This document shows, in pieces, positions 54,895-64,000 of a stretch of DNA of 64,000 bases. The stretch lies in assembly GCF_021917145.1 (NCBI RefSeq), contig NC_061078.1:7887604-7951603 (forward strand), written 5' to 3'. This DNA is from Hypomesus transpacificus. Taxonomy: Eukaryota > Chordata > Actinopteri > Osmeriformes > Osmeridae. Within the stretch, counting starts at the first letter, position 1. Every line of letters starts with the position of its first letter. The position numbers and the translations under genes were made by a program. A model generated the notes under the pieces. The model had not been told where the DNA came from and did no database searches. It saw nothing but the letters and a program-made list of their open reading frames with translations.

Positions 54895-57800
54895 TCAGTC
54901 CCATTCTTCCTCATCCCTGTCAGGGTTGTCCTCTCTGGGTGGCTCCTGGAACTGGATGTTGGCCAGCATGTCTCTCATGGCCACCATCAGACGGTTTACT
55001 TCCTGGTTAAGCTCCCGCCCTGCGCGAGCCACTTCCAGGTCGTCCTCCGGTCTCTGGCCGCCCTGTGGAAACAAAGAGCTGCATGTCATCTCCATGACAA
55101 CACCAAATTGAAAGGTTGGAGTGTGTGGTGATCCACTGTAAAACACAGTTAGTCTTGCCTGTCTCGCCCCAAACCTAAACTTCCTCTTTTAGTGTCACAT
55201 ATCCATTTAACATAAATCATTCACTTGTGTCTGCACACAAGCGCAGCCTGTTTGATAACTAGGTGTTGAGATTAACTTGGATTTATGTAATCCAATTAAA
55301 ATCATATGACAAAGTGTTGTCAGTGTTTTAAGAATAACACAAACATTGATGCGTGTCACTGAGAGCCGTGTTCATAGATCCAGGAGCTAACTGTGTTAAC
55401 CTGACACAAAGAACAACACCAAAAATGCTAGGTAGTCAGCATCTACTCCACATCCTAACAGCATCTCTGCCATCCCAACTGCATTTCTACATCTATTTCA
55501 TTTCAGTACCAAGGTCATGATGGTTGGCATTACGAGGCCTTTGGTGAGTTTCACATACAGATTTGAGTTGCACACCCATATCAATCGGACCTACTGCTGG
55601 ACTTTGGTCTCGCAGAGGTCAGGGTTAGAGCCACCTGAGCAGTTAGGGAATCGGGCTAGTAATCTGAAGGTCGTCAGTTCGATTCCCGGCCACACCAAAT
55701 GACGTTGTGTCCTTGGGCAAGGCACTTCACCCTACTTGTCTCGGGGGAATGTCCCTGTACTTACTGTAAGTCCCTCTGGATAAGGGTGTCTGCTAAATGA
55801 CTAAATATAAATGTAAACTCTGGTCTCACCTGTGGTCAAGTAAAGGGTTAGTTAGGGTTTCACCTGTGGTCAAGTTAATGATTAGATAGGGTCACATCTG
55901 TGGTCAGGTTAATGGTTAGTTGGGGTATCAGCTGTGGTCAGGGTTAAGGTTAGTTAGGTTCAGCTGTCAGTGGTCAGGGTTCATTCTGGTCTAACCCATG
56001 AATGACATCTAAAAAAGGAGGTGTGCAAAACTCTTATTTCACTTCAGGTAATAGATGTAGCTGTATGTCATTACTTAGAAATTAATTCATGCTTTTTAGA
56101 TGTAGACATTTCCTATGCCATCAGGCTTATGGATGATCCTGTCAAAGTCTCAAGAGGATCACAGGATATTAGTTTTAACCTCCGGTCAAAATAACTTTTT
56201 TGGTAGAACTCTCTGGTCACCAATTTGCCCCAAAATTTGTTTGATAGTCTAATTTCTTTGCTCCAGCGACCATGCGCTCTTACTCAGTGGGGCAGTTTGG
56301 TAATTTATCACTATGGCAAAGGAGCCAAGCCGGCCGTAGCCCTGGCAGCATCTCTGCTCTATGAATGTTGCCATTGTTGAGCCTTCTGAGAAGGGGTTGA
56401 CATCGTCCGTCTATTTTTACAGAGTGTGGGGAGGTCATATGCCTTTACAGCTCTAATGTTCCACATTTGTCACCCTTTTGAAAGGGACCAGGATTAGAGA
56501 GGGACACAAGGAGGTACGTCTGCATCCCAGCACACTCGGCTCATCAATGACACAATGTATTTTCACAGAAGATTATAGCTACTCACCTGTAGGTTGAAGT
56601 TGGGCAGCAGAGAGCGGAAGAACAGTGACAAGGTACTCTCATTAGAAGCACCCACACTTGGTCTATATGAGAGACAAATAAAGAGAGAGGGAGAAAGAGA
56701 GGCAGACAGTGAGAGACAGACAGTGAGAAAGAGAGACAGTGAATGATAGACACACATAGAAGTGACCAAAGATCACAGAGCCCGCCGTCTCCACAGTAAC
56801 CTGCGGTTCTGGTAGGAGATGATGTCACTGCCAGTGATGAGGGCCAGGGACAAAACTTCTAGCCACAGGCTTTTGTCTCTCAAATTCCCTACACTGCACA
56901 GACGATATAGTTGCAGTTTATTTTTAGCTAAACTATCCACAAGAGACAAAATTAGATGGTAAAAAAAAGAGCAATTATCATTAATACATCCTCTATCTTT
57001 AGTAGAATAGCCTTCAGGGGCCATGTGGAGTCAGAAAGGCGGAGTTCAGATAGAGATAGAGAGGGCCTGTTCAGAGGCATTGCCTTGACAAGCGCCTGAG
57101 CAAACAGAGGACCGCAAAAACAACTACCCTTACTCATGTAACCACCCTCAGTATTCATGTAACCACGCTCAGTATTTATGTAACCACCCTCAGTACTCAT
57201 GTAACCACCCTCAGTATTCATGTAACCACCCTCAGTATTCATGTAACCACCCTCAGTATTCATGTAACCACCCTCAGTATTCATGTAACCACCCTCAGTA
57301 TTCATGTAACCACCCTCAGTACTCATGTAACCACCCTCAGTACTCATGTAACCACCCTCAGTACTCATGTAATCACCCTCAGTACTCATGTAACCACCCT
57401 CAGTACTCATGTAACCACCCTCAGTACTCATGCACTTATGTAATCATCCCTTTTACTCTTTAACCCTGGGTTCCAGCTCCAGAACATTCTTCAGCTGATG
57501 CCTCATTTCAGTCTGTATTTGTCAACAGAACTGTATTCATCATGTCCCCTCCTGCCCCCCCACTCTCACCGCAAACAGCATCACATGACTGAGAGCAAAC
57601 GCCCGGCAGAATCATGTCATGCACATGTTCTTGCAGAGAGGAGAACTGCAGGAGGACAGGAACCTCATTGACCTCTACTGAGCATGTCAAAGTGTTTAAT
57701 GTGGGTGGGTGGGGAGAGGCCGCTAAGAGATCCTCAAGGACTGGGTGGGTTACCACAGCTTAAGAAATGTACCTCTCTGGTCGGGAATATGACACCAAGG

Positions 57801-60800
57801 AGTCCAAAGGGGGGAGTGGGTCAAACCCCATTATCGGTTGAGTGGTCACATCCTGTGAATACACAACACTACGTTCTTAACTACCACAGATAAATGACAA
57901 AGGTTTTATGAATACACACCGCAACATTCTAAATGACTATGTTATCCAAAACATGTTATTGTGGAAAAAAGTACTTTCTTAATAATGAGGCGACAGGGTT
58001 CAGTGTGCACCTCACCAGGCGAAGGGCAGAGGTTTGTGTGTTAGCAGAGTGCACCTCACCAGGGGAAGGGCAGAGGTTTGTGTGTTAGCAGAGTGCACCT
58101 CACCAGGGGAAGGGCAGAGGTTTGTGTGTTAGCAGAGTGCACCTCACCAGGGGAAGGGCAGAGGTGGCCTCCTTGATCTCAGACAGGATGACATGGCGAT
58201 GGATGTTGCGGGAAGGACTCTGGTACCTCTCCTTCCTCCTGGAGGGAGGGGCAGAATGTCATGAGATTAAGACCTTCTAATCACACTTCAGAGGACCATT
58301 TCAACGCCACTCCCTAACAATGTGCTACTTATTGCCGCTCCCTCCAAGGAAGAAACATTAACAGACACTTTCAATTTCAGAGTGAACATTCCGCCATACC
58401 AACTAATGTCTGCCCTTGGAAATCCAAATGGGTCAGTTGATTCTAATTTGACAGGGTTTACACACACACACACACACATACACACACCTGTACACAGAGC
58501 TGTTTACTAATAGTTAGCAGGTCCCTACTTGTTGAGGCAGTCCTCTACCAGAGGTTCATCGCTGTCCACTCTGAGCAGCACCTGCGCCACATTCTGCTCC
58601 AGCCACAACAGCACCCCGCCCTCACGCCACAGCATGTGGCTCCGCCCCACGTACAGACCCACCAGCTCTGCCAGGGCTGGGGGCTGTCTGGAGGGAGACG
58701 ACAACAAAGACAGGCAGGAAAAAAAGTAGTGGTTCTTAATGCCTACCATACTGTGATGTATAGGGTTAGAAGTAATGCATACACTGCTATGATAAACGGA
58801 TACTCCATGGCTAGAATGTCAATGCATGCTTGAATATCTGTCTGAGAAAGTACTGTAAAAGAGACGCAGAGAGAGACTGCAGAGAGAGAGAAACGGAGAT
58901 AAAAGGACTTCAAAAGGAATTTGCAAACAAAAAAGGAAATTGCAAACAAAGAGACTGCAAGGAAGCTGGAGAGAGAGAGAGACTATAGAATGAGACCAAA
59001 GAGAGAAAGACAGTGGAGAGAGACTATAAAGAGAGGAGCACTTCCAGAGAGAGAGAGAGATACTGCAGTGTGAGTCAGGATGTTGTACCCCAGCTGACTC
59101 CTATGGCCGAAGAAGGCATGAGACGATACAGCTGCATCTGGCTGCACTGTGCACAGGTCCAGCAGAGGCATCAGCGCTGAGGAACACACACACACACAAT
59201 GGATTGACACAGTCACTAAGTGAGTCCGCATGTTTAATACCAGGATCAGAGAGCAATCGGGGCCACGATCATTTACTCCAGCCGCTAGTTCTCTGTGCGT
59301 GTGATCACTATGGGAGGTGGATGCGTTCATGACTCAATTTGTGTGTTGTTTTCTGCCCGCGAGCGCATAGGTGTGTGAATGAGCATGTGTGCATCCATAC
59401 CTACATGCATGCCTGTGTGTGTGTGTGTGTGTGAGTGAGTGTGTCTAACCTCCAGGGAACATGATGAGTGCATACTGCAGCAGCTGGTCAGCCTTGTCTC
59501 TGTGTGTGTCTCTCTCCTGAGGCTCCGCCCCCTCCTGCTGACTCAGCTGGAAGTGGCAGAGTGCCACAGAAAACGCAAAGTTGGGGAGCTGGGACAAATT
59601 CCTGTGCACCTGAAACACGTGCACGCGCACACACACACACAGAGAGATACACACACACAGACAGGAAGCAGGTTACCCTTCAACTCACAAGCATACAAAT
59701 CTGTACAGACAGACACACGTGCGTGAAACTGTCTCACCTCCCACTCCTGATAAAGGCGAAGCAGGAAGTGGTATTCTCTTGAGCGCAGTGACAGGAAGTC
59801 TATGAGCAGCAGCATACAGAGTGGGTCACCGTCCGGGTCCAGACTGGCACACAGGGAAAAGCAGACAAAGCCATCGAACACTATCCTGAGCCCCTAAAAT
59901 GTCACACACAGACATGCTCTCTGAGAACCCCTAGTCTGACCCATTATGCCTCGGGTCCTCCTGACTCCTCCTCCCCCCCCCCGTACCTGAGAAGGAGGCG
60001 GCAATACTCGAGGGCAGTCCGAGGGCAGCCCCTCCTCTCCAGAAACATCATGTGCTTGTACAGAGTCAAATACAACGCTCTAAAAAGACACACGAAAAAT
60101 GTTGAGACAAGTGCAATCTGTTGGTGAAATACTAACTACTTACTGTCCAAGATTGAGGTAATGCCGGGAAATATCAAAGTGAGGCTCTAACGTATCGACC
60201 GAGCGATAACGAGGTTGATACGGCAAAGCCGACACACAAATAACAACTCTTTTAGAAAGTCAACAATATCTTCGTCGCTGTTGATGTCTTCAGTATCGTC
60301 TGGATAGTAAAACTCAGCTTACTCCTCAATATCGCTCATTTTGAAGATGACTTCAGAGCGAAGCTACACCCCTCCGCTTCGCGTCGGGGTGCTGTTCGCC
60401 CTGTCGGGGCTTATTTTCCCAATAATGACCGGCGTTCTACACATTATCCCTTACGTATCAGACCGCAGACCGGCGATGAGGTCAATACGCGGCTGGCATG
60501 ACTACCCATTAGCCAATCAGAACGATCATACTGTCACTGCCATATAATAATTGCATTTCATGCTAACGTCATCCTTATGCCTCAAGTACCTAATTACAGT
60601 CTACAGCCGTGGCTAAAAGTATTGGGAGCAACATACAGTTTGTGTTTGCAAAGCTTGCTGGGCTTTGGCATAAAATGACTGCTAACATAATTTCAGTAAG
60701 TAATATCATCAGCACAGGGGAAAGTGTGAACTCGTTCTAGCCAGGTGAAATCACTAAAATTCTGATTGGATTTTAGGAGCAGATTGACTGCTGTAAAAGA

Positions 60801-63461
60801 GGGGACTATTTGCATATATTGAACATGTTTGCCCCAAAAAAGCTTAAAACATATATATGAAATGTGCCTTATTGTATTCCAGTATTCTATAGAAACATGT
60901 GAAAACATTTTCCTCAAATACTGAACCAGCAAACTTAGCAAAAAACTACATTTGTCGTTGCCAAAACTTATGGCCACGACTGTATATGAATGGACAACTT
61001 AACAGCCTGAAGTGTACATGTATGAACATTGTGTTAGGGCTTTATCCCTTAACATCTGGTGTGTGTGTGTGTGTGTGCGTGCGTGTGACCTGTTCTCTGA
61101 TCTTTGGTAGCTCAGTCTGCAGGTCCCTGAGGTCAAGCTGAACAAAGGGTGGAATGCACACTCAAAGCTGTACAGAGCCCTCTCTGAAACACACAAACAC
61201 ACAAAGTTACACAACACTATCAGTCTATAAAGAAAGCGTACACGCGGTTGCACAACTGGTTCGCTGTCTTCACCAAGCAGTCAGGCTTTCATTGGCTCCG
61301 TCAAACCATCTCCTGAATGTCTCACAGGTAGAATATGTGCTACTCTGGAGAAGCGTGTGCTGTGCATTAGTTGAGACTAGACCTCTAAACATGCCCTGGG
61401 ATTGTAGCCTCACAAACCAATCAGATTCCCTGATACTGTACTGGCTGTTCTGCTCCTTACCTATGAAGGTTAGGGTACCTGGTGGTGCTGCTCACCTATG
61501 AGGTCCCTGGCCATCTCCTGGTCCTCCTGGATGCGGCTCACATCAGACAGCTGCAGCAGAGAGTCGATGTGGTAGGGGTTCATCTGCAGCAGGGCCTGGA
61601 GAAGAACACACCCTGAGTCTCCACACAGTCCTCGAACACAGGCAAACACATCTCACACATATCTGACATAAAGACCTGAGGGTATTACAGGACTCCCAGG
61701 GTCTGTTCAGAGATCTACAAGGCAGAGTATAGTTCAGAGGCTAACACACTTTACAGCAGATCAAGAGGTTGCAGGTTCAAATCCCCCCTGTACTGTACGT
61801 CGCTATGACACTATGATACATTATTATGATCTACTGCTGGATCTGCCAGTGCTTCCTCACCACTATGTTGTTGGGATCCATGGACTCCACAGCATCCATG
61901 AACTTGAACTGAACCTGCTGGTAATCCCGGCTGTGTTCCAGGGTGAAGAACTGAAGTCCAGCCCTGCTCTCCAACAGAGTCATGGAGATACCTGTGGCAA
62001 GATATGCCAGGCCAGACAGGAACAAGGCCACACAAGGGATCAGACAAGGGGATTTCTGGGGAAGCAAGCTTTCAAACCAGTCAGGAACTTCCACCAAGCC
62101 AGTCGGCAACCTCCACCAAGCCAGTCTACTACCTCAACCAAGCCAGTCCAACTCCATTCTTATATTGAGTGATGCCCAGTGCCCAGTCCTGGCACTATGG
62201 TAAGCAGGGGGTTAAAGGCGTACATCAATGGTGCCATTGAGTCTGTCCAACCATAGATGAGTCTTACTGCATTTGATTCATGATATGTGCTGATTGGACT
62301 GCTCTCGATATGACGTCATGGCCTCGATAGAGACTGAATGTGGCCTCTGTTGTGATTAGAAAAGCCATGTCTGCCAACCTGGTTTCAGGCTAACAACAAT
62401 GATAGTATGTGTTCATCTAAGCAGTGTTATCCCAGCGTCCCAGAGCCCCCTGTTGGAAATGGGAGTCAGAACTCTGTGTTTAGGCAGGAACAGTGTTGCC
62501 TTCTAGCAACAACACAGAGGCGCCACCCAGGACCCTATTAATGTAACTGTCGCCCAAAGATAGAAAGCAAAAAGTGAATGTGTTTCAACACCATTCATTT
62601 GAAATGGATCACGGAGGCTGACTGGGTCCCTGCTAGATGACCTCTACTGACACGTTCTGTATAATGTTGTTCAGTCTGGGTTAGCCTTACATTTCCCATC
62701 ACATTAGGATAGATGTTAATCTAGCTACAGGAAAATAAGTATACTGAACACATCTGGTTTGAACATCAGTAAATCACACTTTCTTGACATATTACTTAAC
62801 AAGTAATAACTAGTAACAAGTCAGCATATATGATTGTAAAAGCAAAGTAGCCATGTTTTTGTGCAAATCTTAGCATTCTCTTTGTCACAGCAAAAACACT
62901 TACACATTATCAGGGCGTACTTGGGGTGACCTACCTGGACGGCTAAAGCGCGGCCAGGTGTCTTTAGGAATGGTCATCCAGGTGCTGCGATGGAACTGCC
63001 TCTGTCTTTGACGAGGTCTAACAAAAAAGAACCATCAAAGCACTACGGTTAGAAAAGAGAACAGAAAGATTTTGATGTACCAAAAACACACAATGCTAAT
63101 ACTGGACAATGCTGATACTGAAAAGTGAAACCTTTTACCTCTGGTCCCCCAGAACTGCTCGTGCTCCGAAGTACCTTTTCAGTTCAGTCTCTGGATTCAG
63201 GTTCCTGAAGCACACACAGACTAAACTCAGGAACAGTTTATGCTCAGTAGAAGCAGACTAAACCTAGAGACAGCATCTTAACCCAAAGCAAACAATTCAA
63301 TGACAATTCCGAGTGATTCAGTGTGACCCCCTCCCTGACCTGTGCTCCACATGTAGAACCGGCCTGCTTCCTGCCGCTCCGCAGCCATCGCTCTGGAGGG
63401 TCAGGCTGCCCAGCTGCTCCATACTCTCCAGGAGGGCATCGATGTCCTCTGCTGCCTCCTC
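54895..63461 (-). CDS. tcf25: TCF25 (NULP1) C-terminal 538 codons, 15 exons; 5' exons beyond window
   Basis: Exons in transcript order: 63461-63340, 63204-63139, 63017-62935, 61991-61861, 61595-61496, 61183-61090, 60079-59987, 59843-59738, 59609-59450, 59176-59089, 58687-58529, 58238-58148, 57852-57773, 56662-56587, 55062-54895. They join in frame to 538 aa and a stop; all introns are GT-AG. Human TCF25 has 676 aa, so roughly 120-140 N-terminal residues (acidic/lysine-rich) should lie right of the window. TCF25 is described as a nuclear repressor, and its yeast relative Rqc1 works in ribosome-associated quality control with the Ltn1/listerin ligase. Seen: [110 protein letters not shown] and an acidic C-terminus ending EEEWD. 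The repeated helical segments fit the family's TPR-like fold. Intron arrays and transposons are listed separately. Confidence 0.95.
55621..55816 (+). mobile_element. tRNA-derived SINE in tcf25, antisense
   Basis: This is the fuller copy of the family at 13,986-14,153. A tRNA-like head has A box CTGAGCAGTTAGGGAATCGG and B box AGTTCGATTCC, then TGTCCTTGGGCAAGGCACTT, then the shared tail CTTACTGTAAGTCCCTCTGG and a TAAATG-type end. It lies in the last tcf25 intron in the opposite orientation. Confidence 0.88.
55816..55985. repeat. degenerate tandem repeat of about 40 bp next to the SINE
   Basis: Four or five diverged copies of a unit contain (C/A)(C/T)CTGTGGTCA(A/G)GT and GGTTAGTTAGGG. The array starts at the 3' end of the SINE. 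Confidence 0.7.
57125..57437. repeat. 21-bp minisatellite, about 14 copies, in tcf25
   Basis: The unit is CATGTAACCACCCTCAGTATT, with a TACTC/TATTC alternation at its end that changes in blocks (mainly TATTC in the left half, TACTC in the right). In the tcf25-sense (minus) strand each unit reads ATG...GAG GGT GGT TAC, so a 7-residue [14 protein letters not shown] frame stays open; this is an artefact of period 21. It lies in the intron between 57,773 and 56,662. Confidence 0.93.
58005..58165. repeat. 44-bp array copying the tcf25 exon 58148-58238 splice donor
   Basis: GTGCACCTCACCAGG(C/G)GAAG begins at 58005, 58049, 58093 and 58137, exactly 44 bp apart. The last copy overlaps the true exon end. 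In minus-strand sense every unit carries the exon tail ACCTCTGCCCTTCCCCTG followed by the donor GTGAGG (the farthest copy has CGCCTG). Three intronic decoy donors with exonic context therefore lie 44, 88 and 132 bp downstream of the authentic one at 58,148. Confidence 0.92.
60180..60540 (-). mobile_element. possible decayed transposon fragment in tcf25 intron
   Basis: This block differs from its surroundings: it is CG-rich in part (60,340-60,420) and bounded by the Tc1-like element on its right. On the minus strand a short frame begins MSDIEE, hits a stop, and continues with an acidic stretch ([17 protein letters not shown]). This resembles the acidic N-terminus of transposase-derived proteins of the piggyBac type, but I cannot confirm the family. 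No terminal repeat was found. Confidence 0.35.
60602..60984. mobile_element. Tc1/mariner-type MITE, 383 bp, in tcf25 intron
   Basis: The element is bounded by TA at both ends. The left end TACAGCCGTGGCTAAAAGT matches the reverse complement of the right end, TACAGTCGTGGCCATAAGT, with three differences, and the match extends to TTGG. The CAGTCGTGGCCAAAAGTTTTG-like terminus is characteristic of Tc1-like elements of salmonid and other fish. The interior has no transposase frame; its right part resembles the 3' end of such elements, so this is an internally deleted, non-autonomous copy. Confidence 0.85.
61728..61805 (+). mobile_element. tRNA-like SINE remnant in tcf25 intron
   Basis: TAGTTCAGAGGCTAACACAC resembles an A box region, and AGGTTGCAGGTTCAAATCCC includes a good B box (GGTTCAAATCC) about 35 bp later. 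There is no complete tRNA fold or anticodon arm that I can draw, so it looks like a truncated tRNA-derived SINE head, distinct from the other two SINEs. Confidence 0.5.
62075..62160. repeat. degenerate tandem repeat (CCACCAAGCCAGTC)
   Basis: About four copies of a unit of 25-29 bp containing CC(A/T)C(C/A)A(A/C)CAAGCCAGTC lie in the tcf25 intron between 62,935 and 61,991. A plus-strand frame through it is not a gene. Confidence 0.65.
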
Positions 63462-63469
63462 CTGGGGAC

Positions 63470-64000
63470 ACACTAAAGTCACTCGACAGCCAGGCAGCTC
63501 TACGCCCGCAAATACACACTGGCGGAGCTAGTTCTGGCATGGCACTTGGGCAGCGTGTCGCGTCATCAGCTGATGTCACCCAGGCAATCAACTGCAGGTG
63601 TGCTGGTTGAAGGTCCATGCCTTGCCCTTCAGAGGACTTGCATGCTGCATGATTTCACAGACCCAGACACACTTGCTCACATATCATGCGTTGCTATGTA
63701 CTAGGTATTTTGTAACTGCTGCCTCCGTTCACCAACCCGAGCTCTTCCATACTGTCTTCTGTATTGTCATTACAAGATGTTAATCCTTTATAAAGCCTTT
63801 TGACTTGTTAAAAAGTCTACTTTCAGTTCGAAATGATTCCTGGCCACTGGGGGATCTTGTATCTTATATTCCCTGCCTTGTTATTGTATGTACTTTTTTA
63901 TGTGCTATGCTGGCTATGCTCCAAGGCAGGGAGTTCCCCCTTAGACTTAACCACACCGCCAAAGACAAACCTATTTCCATTGCAATAAATGGTTAAATCA
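63470..64000. other. right edge: tcf25 upstream intron, no further exon seen
   Basis: The minus strand upstream of the exon at 63,461-63,340 shows no lysine-rich or acidic coding stretch like the TCF25 N-terminal exons. The missing tcf25 exons are therefore expected beyond position 64,000. The last 400 bp are AT-rich and unassigned. Confidence 0.6.

Noticed and set aside
57773-57852. Apparent frameshift in tcf25 (PLPP followed by an unexpected frame)
   Set aside because: On recounting the C-run, six Cs rather than seven, the frame continues normally as [16 protein letters not shown], matching the TCF25 family.
61740-61795. Functional tRNA gene
   Set aside because: A B box is present, but no complete cloverleaf, anticodon arm or 3' terminator could be drawn. 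A SINE remnant is likelier.

Overview
The window is vertebrate nuclear DNA, almost certainly from a teleost fish. It holds intron-bearing genes with vertebrate orthologues, an intronless melanocortin receptor, tRNA-derived SINEs with a teleost-type tail, a Tc1-like miniature transposon of the kind common in salmonids and other fish, and very many microsatellites and minisatellites. Seven protein-coding genes can be read exon by exon. For six of them every exon joins in frame from start to stop. The seventh (tcf25) runs off the right edge.

Layout, left to right. 1-9,330: no gene recognised, only tandem repeats and a possible interspersed repeat. 9,452-16,903 (+): calb2 (calretinin), 11 exons, 265 aa, whose intron 2 is almost entirely one 36-bp minisatellite. 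20,881-25,883 (+): got2 (mitochondrial aspartate aminotransferase), 10 exons, 428 aa. 27,962-32,751 (+): dbndd1, 4 exons, 156 aa. 35,112-40,265 (-): afg3l1 (mitochondrial m-AAA protease), 17 exons, 794 aa. 41,900-45,835 (-): def8, 11 coding exons, 441 aa. 49,501-50,484 (-): mc1r, one exon, 327 aa. 54,895-63,461 (-): the C-terminal 538 codons of tcf25 in 15 exons, with the N-terminal exons beyond the window.

The block dbndd1-afg3l1-def8-mc1r-tcf25 keeps the order and relative orientation of human 16q24.3 (TCF25-MC1R-TUBB3-DEF8-AFG3L1P-DBNDD1), except that no tubb3 lies between mc1r and def8. calb2 and got2, which lie elsewhere on human 16q, are next to this block here. afg3l1, a pseudogene in human, is intact here.

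The genes are not an operon and share no single pathway. Two (got2, afg3l1) encode mitochondrial proteins and both have a TGACGTAA motif just upstream of the coding start. The most unusual features are tandem arrays that abut 5' splice sites: a perfectly homogeneous 28-copy array filling calb2 intron 2, and a 44-bp array in tcf25 that copies the exon tail plus its splice donor. I see no CRISPR array, prokaryotic operon, viral genome or clearly new gene system. An unassigned possible terminal exon between mc1r and tcf25 is the only hint of an extra gene. Exon boundaries were read by hand from GT/AG signals and protein similarity recalled from family knowledge. No alignment was run, and paralogue suffixes (a/b) cannot be decided here.
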